DNA from: Symbiodinium microadriaticum
Lineage: Eukaryota > Sar > Dinophyceae > Suessiales > Symbiodiniaceae
Direction: 5' to 3'
Length of the DNA: 64,000 nucleotides
Assembly: GCA_001939145.1 (NCBI GenBank)
Contig: LSRX01001137.1
Coordinates: 79,010-143,009 of the forward strand
In this document: piece after piece, positions 32,391 through 44,401 of the stretch
Layout of the letters: every line of letters begins with the position of its first letter
How positions within the stretch are numbered: the stretch's first letter is position 1
Notes under the pieces: model-generated
Database searches by the model: none
What the model was told of the DNA's origin: nothing
Seen by the model: the letters and a program-made list of their open reading frames with translations, nothing else
Program-made: the position numbers and the translations under genes

Positions 32391-35130
32391 TGTTCGCTAT
32401 CAGCCCCCCACCCCTCCATCCCGCCCACCCCCCCCACCCCCCGTTTAGATGTCCAGGGTTTTAGGGGTTAGGGGTTTAGGGCTTTTGGGGTTTAGGGTAA
32501 TGCTGCTACCACCAAAGTGAGGACGTCCTCTACTCAGGACCCAGTGTAGAACAAGCTGGACACCGTGAAAGCTTCAACCCTTCCCAAAACCGCTGCGAAA
32601 CCCTTGCAAGAAAATCCAAAAAGCCTACTAAACACTGTATCCCAGAACTCTAAGCCCCTAAATCCCAAACCTCTAAACCCTAAACCCCTGAAACCTTGAA
32701 CCCCCTGACACCCCTTAGATGAAACACGAGGCCTTCATTCCACGCCGTCGTGGCCAACCAAAGGAGCTCTGGGGTCGGCACCGGGGGTGCCTTCAGGGTT
32801 TAGAGTTGAGGGTTTAGGGTTTAGGGTTTAGGGTTGAGGGTTTCGGGTTTAGGGTTGAGGGTTTCGGGTTTAGGGCTTAAGGTTTAGTGGGCTTGGGCCT
32901 TTGGGAGTTTAGGGCTTCGGGGGGCTTAAGGCTTGGGGTTCAGGGTTTGGCTTTGAAACCCTAAACCGTTCAGGGTTTAGGGGTTTAGGGTTTAGGGTTT
33001 AGGGAGAACCCGATATCCTGAACTCCGACGCCTCCACTTCGCCGCGAGTCAACGCGAATTGAGGCCGAAACCCTAAACCCCTAAACCCTTCCCTACAAAG
33101 AACCCGTACAGGAAGCCTATTAAAAGGAGCCCTTACCAGAGCTCTTACAGGAACCTGTCAAGGAACCCCAAACCCTACACGTTTCCAAACCCCAAACCCT
33201 AAACCCTAAGCCCTATACCCTAAGCCCTAAACCCTATACCCCAAACCCTAAGCCCTATACCCGAAGCCCTATACCCTAAACCCTGTACCCTAAACCCGTA
33301 AATTAGTCGCTCTGCTGCCTCGTCCTGTCTCTCGTTGAGCCAATGCTGCCGGGACAGCGTCTCAGCGCAAAAGCCCCGGAGCACCTGCTTAGTACCCTTT
33401 TAACGGGTTTAGGGTTTAGGGTTTAAGGTTTAGGGTTTAGAGTTTAAGGTTTAGAGTTTAGGGTTTAGGGTTTTAGGGTTTCGGGTTCCTTGCGGGCTCC
33501 TTATTTGAAGGATCTCTAAGGGATCTATAGGGTCTAGGGTTTCGGGGTCATGGGACTTCGCAAGCAAGGCTACAAGTACCTTCATTGCGGTTATACGTAA
33601 GAATGGCCTTGAGAGGGATCTCTCAAAGATCTTCAGATAAGGGCTCTTTAAGATAAGTGCGGTATCATATAGCCCAAAATCCTATGATAACCATAGTACA
33701 CCATACTCCCCGAAACCTTTTGATAAGTATAGCATACTATACCCAAAACCACAAACCCCTAAACCCCTAAGCTTTTGAAACCCTAAACCCCCCTAAACCC
33801 TAAACCCTAAACCCTAAGCCCTTGAACCCTAAACGCTAAACCCTATTCTCATCTCTAACTCCCGAGGCCCCTACATTAGCGTCCTCAGGGCTTCGGAGTT
33901 CAGCGCGGGGGATAAACCAACAAATCCCTAGGCGCGAGGGGTTAGGGTTTAAAGTTTAGGCTTTAGGGTACAGGGTTTAGGGTTTAGGGCTTAAGATTTG
34001 GGGTATAGGGTTTAGGGTTTAGAGTTTAGGATTTCGGGCATACTTGGAGCTTCAGCTTCAGCTCTGCCTTTTCACGGGTTTCATCCTGATCGCCTGATCC
34101 CTGCACCCACATCCTAATTTCCAAACCCCAAACCCTACACCCTAAATCCTGCATCCTAAACCCTATACCCTAAATCCTAAACCCTTTTCCCTAATAACCC
34201 GAGCACGCTTCCCTGACCCTGCTGCCTACACCCCTCGAGGCCTATACCCTGCACCTGACACTGAACCCTAAACCAGGAACTCTGATTACCTACCTACGAA
34301 TTAAGAGGTAATGGCGGCTGAACTGCAGGCAAAGAGAGTTCCAGGCACTCCTTAAACCCAAAGATCCCTACACCCTAAACCCTCAACCCTAAACCCTAAA
34401 CCCCAAAGATCCCTAAAGCCACACCCTGAACGTGCACCAAGGCGCCCCAACCCCTGAAACGGAGGTGCCACCTCCACGCCAGAGCCCCCACGCTGCGCCA
34501 AGAAAACAACCTCACGCCTGGCAGCGGCCTCCTTTCCGTGCACAGGGTCTTTGTAGGGCTGCTGTACTTGTTTACATTTTTTGTTAGAGGTTTTGTGGGG
34601 ATTCTGCGGGGTTTTGTGGTGCGTGAGGATTCAAGATTTAGCCTTTAGGACTCTGAGTTGCATTCAAAGCACAACGCTTAAAGTGTTGGATGTTAGGTTC
34701 AGCCTAGGATCCAGGCTAACCCCTAAACCCTAAACCCCTAAATCCCCAATAAACCCTCGACCCTAAATGAATCTAAACCCTAAGTACACCCTAAACCCTA
34801 GATGAACCCTAAACCCCAAATCGGGCGCAAGGGTGTAGAGCTTGAGCTGGGACCCAGGGGTTTCTAGGTGTGGAGCTTAAAGAAAAAAATTCGGGTTCAG
34901 GGTTGAGGGCTTAGGGTTTTCATAAAGGGGTCCCTTTAAGGGCTCCTTTTAAAGGGATCTCTACGGTGCTCCGTTAAGTGGGGCATCGATCTTCGGAACT
35001 GAAGGCGTGAGAGATTAGACTTAGCGCTTTGGCGTTGGGGGGTTTGGGGGATTTAGGTTTTCAGGGCTTAGGGCTTTAGGGTTTGGGGCTTTGGGCCTTT
35101 AGTGTTTGGGGCGTTCAGGTGTAGGGCTTA
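32391..35130. repeat. Telomere-rich region, frequent strand switches
   Basis: TTTAGGG type at 32455-32500, 32795-33003, 33405-33545, 33935-34045 and 34885-34920. CCCTAAA type at 32640-32705, 33068-33090, 33180-33300 (with CCCTATA and CCCTAAG variants), 33755-33845, 34120-34195, 34365-34405 and 34718-34815. A diverged family 6 word (GGTCATGGGACTTCGCAAGC) lies at 33546. No gene is supported. Confidence 0.75.
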
Positions 35131-36049
35131 GGGTTTCAACCACGTTTAGGAATTGGGCCCTCCGAGGGACCACCTGTCGGCCCAAACTCTAGAATATCTA
35201 TGCTCTCTCTTGTAGCCCCTGCTTTTTCAGCAGATTACGAACTATAGCACAAAAAAAGGCTTCCGAAATGAGGCCCTCAACGATAAACTCGAAGGTCTGT
35301 AACCCCCCAAAAGGGACGCCGCAAGACCCTAAACACTAACGCCTGAACCCAACAAACACTGCACAAAGTATTGAAGTCTAACACCTGTAAAGTAAAACCC
35401 TGCAGCACCATGAACTCTAAATACTAAAGTATCTGGCACGCCCAAAACCCTAAACTCTAGTTCATGAGCACTGGTCCTGCAGCGGATCTCCAGAAGCCTG
35501 CCTGGCGGAGTTCACCGGAGTTCAAGCTACAGGGCTCCTTGCAGGGTTTCTGCAAGGGTTCCTTTAAGGCTTAAGGGTTGCTCTTCGGGATCTATCAGTA
35601 TCAGGGTTGAGGGTTTCAGTGAGCTGAGCTACGGCTGTAGGATCTTAGGGCAAGGCTTGGGCTTGAGGCTTAAAGGGCTTAGGGTTTAGTCTCTGCTTCG
35701 AGGCCGGGTGTTTCTATGGGAGTCGGGAGCCTCAGGAATTCGGACTTTGGTCGGATCCCCAAGGCCCGAAAGCTTTCTGGAGCCTAGCTTGCGGCTTCCA
35801 GGATATTAAGGTCATTAGCGTACCGTCCCTCCCCCGCAGACCCAAAAAAGAAGGGGCACGGTTTCCAGGATTTAGGGTCTTAGTGTACCGCCCCTCCCCC
35901 CAAACCCAAAAAGGGAGACCACTCTTGCGTGCAGGTCGGCTCTAGTCTAAACCCCAAACTCGAAGAACAAAAACTAGACCCTACAATCCTGCACCCCGAA
36001 GCCCCGAAGGCCCTAACCCTCTACCCGAAACTGAAACGACCCTGAACCC
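35131..36049. repeat. Unique sequence with a direct repeat of about 70 bp
   Basis: A unit beginning TCCAGGATATTAAGGTC and containing GTACCGTCCCTCCCCC is present at about 35798-35865 and again, with changes, at about 35866-35927. The rest is unique. No gene is supported. Confidence 0.6.
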
Positions 36050-36215
36050 CAAACCCTAAACCCTTCTCCCGAGACCCTAAACCCCTTATCCCTAAACCCT
36101 AAACCCTTATCCCTAATCCCTTATCCCTTATCCGTAAACCCTAAACCCTAATCCCTTGTCCCTAAACCCTAATCCCTTATCCCTAATCCCTTCTCCCTAA
36201 ACACTAAACCCTAAT
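36050..36215. repeat. Telomere-like block with CCCTTATCC variants
   Basis: CCCTAAACCCTAATCCCTTATCC-like mixtures in which TTATCC and CTAATCC variants alternate, distinct from neighbouring blocks. Confidence 0.85.
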
Positions 36216-37798
36216 CCCTAAAAGCCGCACCAGACCACCCCCAGAGCCTCAAATAGCCCAAGAGCAGCCCACTGGCCAGGGCCGGATGACCCGCCTGAAG
36301 TCCTGCCTCCACGGGGGGGGGCGAAGGGATTTAGGGTTTAGGGTTTAGGATTTAGGGTTTAGGATTTAGGGTTTAGGGTTTAGGGGCGAAGGGATTAGGA
36401 TTTAAAGCTTACTTGGGGTTATAACTTAAAACTTAGAAGTGCCCTATGTGGGGCTACCCTAATTATAGTAAAACCGGCCTTTAGGTAAGGGGTGTTGTTG
36501 CACTGTTACTTTACTAGTTGCAAGTTACAACTTTAAGTAAGGTTTAGGGCTTAGGGTATGGGTTAAGGGTTAAGGGTTTAGGGAAGGGTTTAGGTTTAGA
36601 GTTTGGGGTCTGGCGTTCAGTCGTCCGATTTGGGGTCTAGATACACTGATACATACCTGCAGCTCCACATGTGCACTTGCTTACGAATGCGCATCCTTGC
36701 ATGCACACCCCAAACCCTAAAAACCCTAAACCCTAAACTCTGAACCCTGAACCCTAAACCCTAAACTCTGAACCCTAAACCCTAAACCCTAAACACCCTA
36801 AACCCTAAACTCTGAACTTTAAACCCTAAACCGCAAGCCTTAGAGAACCCAAAGTTTCGAAGTGCAAACTATTTTCGTCCTTGCCTCAAGAGGCCCCAAG
36901 GTCATTGTAAGGTCATGCTTGGGAGTGTTTCGGGCGTGTGTGCCTTTAGGGGCCTACATTTCTGAACCCGTATGGAAACCCTGGAGTTTCACCGCCACAG
37001 CACCGGCCTGGGCGAGGCGTAGCCGCGCCTGAGGCCCAGCTGCCTGCGGGTTCCGCGGGGGCGGAGCTTGGGGTTGAGAGTGGTGTTGAAAAAACATCGA
37101 AGAGGAGGATGTTGCAGCGGGCTTTAAGACGATCTGTATGGGGATGTAAGCTTTCGAGGGCTTTAAGAGGGGGGGGGCTATAAGGGCGTCTGAGTTTAAA
37201 GGATCTCGATAAGGCTGTTCGGTAAGGCTTTAGAAAGGCTTCCGGAGGGTTTTGCAGCGTTTGTAAAGGTTTAATGTAGGGGCCTTAATAATTAGACTTT
37301 TGGGTTATCTGATGCTTTGTTTGAAAATAGGGAGCCCCCCTAAAACAGGCTAGAAAAAAATATTTCGGCCCCTAAATTAGGGGTTTCGGGTTTAGGGTTT
37401 GAGGGTTTCAGGGTTTAGGGCGGTTGAGCGCTAGGGATTCCAGGAGCTTTTCGTTGGAGGAGCCTGGTCTAGGGCTTCAGGGTTTAAGGGTGTTTAAGGG
37501 TTTAAGGGTTTAGGGTTTAGGGGTTTAGGGTTTAGGGGTTTAGGGTTTAGGGTTTAGGGTTTCGGGTTTTGGGGTTTGAGGCTTAAGGGCTAAAGGGCTT
37601 AAGGGTGTAGCTTAGGGTTTAGGGTTTAGGGTGTTTGGTCAACTGGGCAGCCGGGGTTGCTTCAGAGTAGGCCCAGGACATGCGTGGCTCATGAATCGTC
37701 CAGTCTTTGCAACCTGAAATGCAAACCAAAACCCGAAACTCTAAACCAAGAACATGGAAGCCTCAAACTCCTCAGCCCAAAAAACCCTAAAACCCTAA
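36216..37798. repeat. Telomere-like blocks and unique spacers
   Basis: TTTAGGG type at 36328-36395, 36540-36600, 37380-37425 and 37470-37640. CCCTAAA type at 36708-36830, with regular CCCTAAACTCTGAA variants. A family 3 left end (TAGGGGCCTTAATAATTAGA) lies at about 37273. 36840-37260 is unique, with G/T-rich sequence at 37060-37260. Confidence 0.7.
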
Positions 37799-37943
37799 AC
37801 CTTAAGAACCCGAAGAACCCTAAGAACCCTAAGAACCCGAAGAACCCTAAGAACCCTAAGAATCCTAAGAACACTAAGCACCCTAAGAACACTAAGAACC
37901 CTAAGAAACCCGAAGGACCCCAAGGACCCTAAGGCCTAAGAAC
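37799..37943. repeat. 9-bp CCCTAAGAA tandem array
   Basis: About sixteen 9-bp units, CCCTAAGAA with CCCGAAGAA variants, flow directly out of ordinary CCCTAAA sequence at 37780-37800. The unit equals the 7-bp telomere word plus two bases. A frame across it encodes repeated Asn-Pro-Lys only because nine is a multiple of three. Confidence 0.9.
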
Positions 37944-39495
37944 CCTAAAGCTGCCCCCCAAAAGCCGTAAAGCCCTTCAGCCTGAAGCTGCTACGCCCCC
38001 GAAAAGAACCCTTCATGTAAATCCCACATCATTTAGCGTCTAGGGTTGAGAGTTTACAGTTTAGGGTTTGTTTTATGATTTAGGGCTTAACGTTTAGGGT
38101 TTAGGGATATAGACCCTCTTGAGAAGGTCCCGTTCAAGAGAGCCATAAGTAGGGTTAAGAAGGGTCCCCTTTTAGGGGTCTCCCTGATACCCCTAGGATC
38201 TCGAAGGGGTGTTCAGGCTTTTCAGAATAAAAGGGGGGGGGGCTCTTAAGGTCTTCTGTAAGGCTTCCCTCAACTTCAGGGGCTTGGGATTCGAGCTTAG
38301 GGTTTGTTGGGGTCTAAGGTTGTTGGATTCCTGACTAAAGCTTCCTTTGCAAGACCATGAAACCCTGCAGAACCTGCGGTAATCCTGTGAACCTCTTTGA
38401 GGCACTACAAAATCGACGGCAGCTGCAGAGGAATCCTGGCTTCAGGGGTTCAAAGCTTTAGGGGCTTTGGGGTTTAGGGTTTAGGGTTTAGCGTTCAGGG
38501 TTTGGCGTTTAGGGTTTCAGGCTTTAGGGTTAAGGTTTGAGATCTCTTTCAGTTCCCAAGAATGCTTCGGCTCTTAAGGGAAGCACTTCAAAGGCACCTT
38601 GACAAGCCATGTCTGATCGAGCCCTAGACCTTAAACCCTGAAGCCTAAACCCTTGCAGAGGGTAGATTCCGAATGACCCTTTGTTACGTTTCCCTTTCGC
38701 GCGCGCGGGACGCGAAAGCGTTTAGGGTTTGGGGGCAACCACGGAAGAAACCACAATGCGGCCGAATGCAACCAACATCCGTCGGGACACAGCTCCAGCA
38801 AATTGGCTCTGGGAAATGCCTCTAAGCCACGACGCGGATCTAAGCGGCCTGTGCCACTGCTCAAACTCATAAACCTAAAAGCCCATTGAGCTCTAAACCC
38901 TGAAATTCCCCTAAACCCTAAACCCTAAACCCTAAAATCCTAAACCCAAAAACCCCGAGGCTCTAAACCGTAGACACCAAACCCTAAACCCCAGCCGAGG
39001 GGCAGATTGCTTCGGCTTGGCAAAATGCCAGCGCCTTTGGAGGGGGTCTAGGAGTTTCGGGTCAAGACCTTCGGGGATTTTGGGTACAGCGTTTCGGGTT
39101 TATGGGTTTCGGGCTTAGGGGTTTTAGCTTAGGCCTTCGGATTTCCGGTTTGGAACTTTGGGGGTTTGAGGGTATAGGTTTAGGCATAGCGCTTGGGTCT
39201 ATCTTTTGTCGGGGTTGGGTCTACGACTGCTTAGCTCTACTTAAGGCACTTACAACCCCAAACATCCCTTCAGCCCTTATGTATGGCCTTTAGGTTCAGC
39301 TCTGACGGTGCTTTAGGGGTCTGGGACTAGGATTTGCGGGTTTCGTGTCTAGGCTTCGCTGAAACGATCGCCTTACCGATAGGGTTAAGGTAATACGGTC
39401 GTACTCAGAACTTACGTAGGGTCTGGGTCTCTGACTGTTGACCGATGCGCTTTGACCGAAGGTTCTGGGGCTGGCTCTTGAGGTGGAAAATTCAA
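37944..39495. other. Unique spacers with short telomere-like blocks
   Basis: Telomere-like blocks at 38038-38110, 38470-38540, 38885-39000 and 39080-39115. The rest is unique with no supported gene. Confidence 0.55.
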
Positions 39496-39582
39496 GGGTA
39501 GTTGTCTAAATTAGGGTCCTTTTTATAAGGGTCTCGTACTATATTGGGGACCCAGAAAGGACCCTAATTTAGAGAACTACCC
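39496..39582. mobile_element. Family 1 element with TCAA on both sides
   Basis: A very regular copy: starts GGGTAGTTGTCTAAATTAGG, ends AATTTAGAGAACTACCC. The 4-bp word TCAA stands at 39492-39495 and again at 39583-39586, a probable target-site duplication. Confidence 0.8.
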
Positions 39583-40579
39583 TCAAGGTTTAGGGTCCGG
39601 GTTAAGGGGGCTGGGGGTTTGGAATGCTGCGGTCAACTACGTCTGGCAGGATCCTAATCACACCTTAACAACACCCAAACCTGACCGTTCCAAACGGAAC
39701 TGCCTCCCCGAAACCCAGAAGTAAACCCCAAACCCGAAACTGCCTTGGCTGCAGGGCTGTCCGGATCCGCGGCAATGCCTGCGGATGATTCGCTGCTGGC
39801 CGGGTTGCGTACTTCTTTATTGGGGTTCTACAGACCTCTGGCTTTTATCAGGTTTACATGATCTTTGACTTAGTATGTTTAGCCATATAGGAACCTCATT
39901 AATGATTAGAATAGACAAAAGATCCCAAAAGGGACTCTAATTTAGAGAACTACCCATCTACTTAAACCCCCAAAGAATAAGCTCCGAGCCTGTCAAACGC
40001 AAGTCTTGCACTCGCCGAAGGAGATCGGTGCTCTTCCCGGAGTTTGCAGAGGCCTCCTTCAGCAGCGCCTGGAGCGGGTGAGAGGTAAGGGTTTCGGGTC
40101 TTTGGCTGAGAGTTTCGGGCTTAAGCCCTAAACCCCAAACCCTAAACCCTAGGGTTTAGGGTTTAGGGTTGAGGGACTTTCGGGCTTTGGGGCTTGCGAG
40201 TTGAGGGCGGTTCCAGGTTGCGTGGTCTTTGAGTGCATCTCGGCGTTCTGGCTGCACGGCTTCGGGACATCGGGGTCGGAGTTCCGGCTTTGCTCTAGCC
40301 TTGCTTTAGGTTGAGGGCTTTGGGCGAGTTAGGTTGAAATTTTACGCATTTCGAGTGATCCAGCGGTACAGCAAATATGGCAAGGCTGTAGAATATCTCC
40401 AGTAAGCATCTGCCTGTAACTCTCCTTACCTACAGCTTAACAGCCGTTACCCCTTCATTAGTAGGTAGAACCCATAAAACTGTAGGTAATTCGAGTCCCG
40501 GGTAGACCCTATTCGAGCCCGCAGTTCCGAACCACAAGCCCTTACCCACGAAAGCCGTTCACGTCAGCATAGACCCAGA
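39583..40579. other. Unique sequence with a palindromic telomere junction
   Basis: Contains a family 1 right end (39921-39955, ending AATTTAGAGAACTACCC). At 40125-40172 CCCTAAA units meet TTTAGGG units at a perfect centre of symmetry between 40150 and 40151. No gene is supported. Confidence 0.65.
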
Positions 40580-40677
40580 CCTTCCAATACCCCTTAAATT
40601 AAGGACTATACCTCAAAGTATAGTAGGATCCCTGCTGTACTTTGAGGTATGTTCCTTAACTAAGGGATCTTGGAAGG
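40580..40677. mobile_element. Family 4 inverted-repeat element (long hairpin)
   Basis: Arms of about 42 bp starting CCTTCCAA and ending TTGGAAGG; each contains TTAAGG and ACCTCAAAGTA or its complement. Only a short GTAGGATCCCTGC-type loop separates them. Same family as 14267-14357. Confidence 0.85.
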
Positions 40678-41490
40678 CCTGGGGGAGAGCGGGTTTAGGG
40701 TTTGGGGCTCAGGGCTTTAGGGGTTTAGGCCTTTAGGGCTTTAGGGCCTTAGGGTTTTAAGGCTTCAGGGCTTTAGGGTTTAGGGTTAAACGGTTTTAGG
40801 GTTTAGGGTTTAGGGTTAAAGGTTGAGATGCTTCTGCCTTTGCCAATGCGACGGTTCTCTCCGCGGCAGCGGCGGGCGCAGAGAGTGGAAGCGATGCCTG
40901 TGACTGCTTTCGAGGTTTGACTGTCGGAATCTGTCGGAGTTGCGACAACTCAGCCTAAACCCTAAACCCTAAACCCTAAACCCTAAACCCTAAACCCTAA
41001 ACCCTAGACCCTAAACCCTAAACCCTAAACCCTAGACCCTAAACCCTAAACCCTAAACCCTAAACCCTAAACCCTAGACCCTAGACCCTAGACCCTAGAC
41101 CCTGGACCCTAGACCCTAAACCCTAAACCCTAAACCAGCTACGAACGCAAATCCGGCAAACCAAAAACAACCTGCAAGTCCAGCACTAAACCCCTCAACC
41201 CCAAGGGCTCGCAGGGTTGCTTTTATTTTAAAGGCTTGCTTTAAAGGCTTCTGATAGTGTCATATAGGGCTGATTTTTTGGGGTGATTATAGGGTTTATA
41301 GAGGAAATTGTTTTGGGTTATTCTAGGGTTTATAGGGGGAAATGTTTTTGGGTTATCATAGGGTTTAGGGCTTGCCTCCATCCCTAGACCCTAGACCCTA
41401 GACCCACCACAACCCTAAACCCTAAACCCTAAACCCTAAACCCTAGACCCTAGACCCTAAACCCTAGCCCCTAAACCCTAAACCCACCCA
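40678..41490. repeat. Telomere-like region with the longest perfect run
   Basis: TTTAGGG type at 40690-40825. Then 40953-41138 is about 26 consecutive CCCTAAA or CCCTAGA units, with the CCCTAGA variants clustered near 41080-41115. 41280-41370 carries GGGTTATTATAGGG-like variants, and 41385-41488 again CCCTAAA/CCCTAGA. Confidence 0.92.
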
Positions 41491-41962
41491 CCTCCAGCAG
41501 CGCCACGCAGCCGGACCAGGCCGCGGAGTCCGCCGCAGCGGAGGCGAGGCGGTCAGCACAGCGGCACAGGGCCGCCTTCTCGTCGTCCTTTTAGGGTTTA
41601 GGGATTTTTTTGTTTTAAAGTGCAATGGCCCTTTGACTTCGCAGCGGGGTTTTTAGGGTTTAGGGTTTAGGGCTTTTAGGGTTTAGGGTTTAGGGTTTAA
41701 GATTTTCGGGGGCTCGTGGCTTAGGAGCCTAACTTAAGTTACCATAGTTTTGCTATAGTCTAACTTAAGTTACCATAACCCGGGAATTGTATTACTTGCT
41801 ATAGATCCGGAGTTATAGTCACGTAAATTAAGCTCCTTAAGAAGAACACGGAATATCGTCCAGGAGCTCGCTGTTCGGCTCCAGGGATGGGGATCCACAC
41901 AGTTGACGTTTGACTCAAGGCTTGGGGTTGAGAACCTTCGCTGAAACCCAGAACCCTCATGT
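41491..41962. other. Unique spacer with short telomere-like blocks
   Basis: TTTAGGG type at 41590-41700. At 41729-41778 a 22-bp phrase starting CTAACTTAAGTTACCATA is repeated. No gene is supported. Confidence 0.5.
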
Positions 41963-42060
41963 AGGGGCCTCAATAAGTAGAAGAGGGTCCCTGGGGCCCA
42001 TTACACTATAGCTATAATAAAGGAACCCCCCAACTACTATATATAATTATTAAGGCCCCT
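41963..42060. mobile_element. Family 3 inverted-repeat element
   Basis: Starts AGGGGCCTCAATAAGTAGA and ends AATTATTAAGGCCCCT, complementary ends around a CCATTACACTATA core. Confidence 0.75.
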
Positions 42061-42840
42061 ATCTTAGCATTTACATCAGTTTAGGGTTGAGCCCTAGACC
42101 CCAAACCCTAAAGCCTAAACCCTAGACCCTAAACCCTAGACCCTAAACCCTAGACCCTAACCTCTAAGGGTTCAGGGCTCCAGTCGGGGAGGTTCTCTTT
42201 CCCAATGGTTTGCCACCCAGGTTGGGGAGACTCTCAGAACCCATCTCCTAAAGTCCAAGCCCAGGTTGAGCAGCCCCACAACCCTTGGGGCTTAGGGTTT
42301 AGGGCTTTAGGGGTTCAGGGGTTTAGGGTTTAGGGTTTGTTTAGGGATGTATCTAAAATAATGCCATGACGTTTTTTGCTGTCGTTGCTGCCACAATTAC
42401 AGTTATTGCCAATATTGAAACCATAGCAATAATTACTATTGTTACTATTTTCGATAACTATTGCCTCTATTGTTTCTATTGCTTCTATTCTTTTCGAAAC
42501 ATACTACTATGACCATTATTACCACTACTCCTATCTATTCTTGCTATTGCAATGGATATCTTTATTCCTACTATGTACTATTATGACTACCAACTGTTAG
42601 CAGAAGAAACCGGGGAGCCTGCCTGTAGCACCAGCTTCCCAGCTCGCCCCAACCGGGCCGCCAACTCGTCCGGAGCAAAGCCGAGAAAAGCAGCGGCCTA
42701 ACGTAGGCTTCGTTTAAGAGTTTAGGGTTTAGGGCTTATAAGGGTTTAGGGCTCTGGGCTTATAGGGCTTAGGGTTTAGGACGTAGGCGTCTTACAGGGG
42801 TTTAGGGTTTGGGCCTCGTGTGGGTTTTCGATAGAGCCTT
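42061..42840. repeat. Telomere-like blocks and degenerate triplet stretch
   Basis: CCCTAAA/CCCTAGA at 42090-42165. TTTAGGG at 42285-42345 and 42718-42800. 42360-42600 is an AT-rich imperfect triplet region (ATT, ACT, GTT types), like an old trinucleotide array. Confidence 0.7.
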
Positions 42841-42920
42841 GGGAAGTTCTCTAAACTAGGGCCCTCGTTTGGGTCGGCACCATTACAAAAAGGGCCCTAA
42901 AAGGGACCCGCACTCAGAAC
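42841..42920. mobile_element. Family 1 element, shortened and diverged
   Basis: Starts GGGAAGTTCTCTAAACTAGG and contains the CGGCACCATTACAAAAAGGG core. The right end is degenerate (CACTCAGAACCC). Confidence 0.5.
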
Positions 42921-44401
42921 CCTTACAGAAGCCCTTAACCCTAAACCCCTAAACCCCTAAACCCTAAATCCTAAACCCCTAACTCAACTACAACAGGAGC
43001 TGGGCCACAACTTCTTGCCAGAGTACGTCGATGTACGGCTGAGCCCCGACTCTGCCGCCATTCCTGTGGCGACCTGCCTTGGCTTTTAGGCTTTTTGCGG
43101 TGTTAGGCTTTTTTTCGGTTTAAGTTTTTTGTTCGGTTTAGGTTTTTTTCGGGTTAGGCTCTTGTCGGTTTAGGGTTCAGGCTTTTTTCGGGCTTGGTTG
43201 GCTTAGGGGGTTTAGGGTTTAGATGATTTAGGGTAAAGCAAAATCCAAAACCTTAAACCCGCATATAAACCCTTGATGCCCCAAACCCACAACCCCAAAA
43301 CCCCAAACCCTTCAACCCGTAAACCCTAAGCCCTTTCAGGTTCATGTTTTCGACCTCGATCCTCCAATGAAGGTCATGTTGCTTGTGGTTCTGGGCTTTA
43401 GTAGAGGGGCCTATGGGATTTAGGGTGTCGTATAGGGTTTAGGGGTTTAGGTTTAGGGTTTAGGGTTTCTGGAGTTTGTCGTCGTTTGGTTGCTGGGATG
43501 ACTGCGCTACTACTGACCCAGACAAAGAGCTCCATCCGGTGTAGTCGGGTTTCTGTGCTTTGAGGAAGCCTCAAAACCAAAACCCTGAACCCCCAAACCC
43601 TAAACCCCAAACCCTAAACCCTAAACCCCAAACCCCAAGCCCTACACCCTAAGCTCTCAACCCTAAACCCCAAACCCTGAGCTCTCAACCCTCAACCCTA
43701 AACCCTACACCCTAGGCTCTCAACCCTAAACCCGATAAACCCTAAACTCTAAACCCCAAGCCATGAGCTCTCAACCCCAAAACCTAAACCCCAGGTGGTA
43801 CTGCCGCCTGCCGGGATGTCGGCGAGGGAGTTGCACGCCCAGCTCTGCACCCGGCAGCTTCCCGGATGGTCGGTTGCAGGCATGAACGGGTCTTTTTTAG
43901 GGTTTTATAGGGCTTATAGGGTTTATACAGGGTTTATATAGAGTTTATATAGAGTTTTTATGGGGTTTATAGGGATTTGTAGGGTTCAGACCCTGAGCCT
44001 TAAACCCTAGGGTTTGTGGTAGGGTTTTTGGGGTTTGGGATTTGTGGTTTGTATGGTTCAGTGTAGAGTTCAGGGTCCAGGGTTTAGGGTTTGTGGTGTC
44101 GAACGTAGGGTTTTTGTTTTTTTTGGGGATTTGTAGGGTTCAGGGTTTCGGGTGCAGAGTTCAGGGTCCAGGGTTTAGGGTTGAGGGTTCAGGGTTTATG
44201 GTGTCGAACGTAGGGTTTTTTGGGCTTCGGGATTTGTAGGGTTCGGGCTTTGGGGGTTTAGGGGTTCTGGGTTCAGCGTTTAGAGTGTAGAGTTCAGGGT
44301 TCAGAGTTTAAGGTTTTGGGTTTAGGGATTTGTCGGGAGAAATCCCTAGGGTTTTGCGGTTTAGAGCGTAGTGTTTCATGTCTATAGGTCACTCAGAGCC
44401 G
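42921..44401. repeat. Telomere-like blocks of several variant types
   Basis: CCCTAAA at 42925-42985. A 43080-43200 stretch repeats GGTTTAGGTTTTTTTCGG-like words. CCCTAAA/CCCCAAA at 43240-43340. TTTAGGG at 43410-43475. 43570-43795 is CCCTAAA/CCCCAAA with regular AAGCTCTCAA inserts. 43890-44350 is TTTAGGG/TTTATAGGG type with two copies of a phrase of about 110 bp containing GTGTCGAACGTAGGG (about 44095 and 44200). Confidence 0.75.

Noticed and set aside
32149..32448. Met-rich or His-rich metal-binding protein
   Set aside because: Both strands give such strings from the GAT/ATG array; composition comes from the repeat.
37657..37932. Asn-Pro-Lys repeat protein
   Set aside because: It is a direct translation of the 9-bp CCCTAAGAA array; no start context or flanking domain.
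40437..40520. tRNA gene
   Set aside because: TTCGAGTCCC resembles a B box, but the A-box-like word is only about 23 bp away and no acceptor stem forms.
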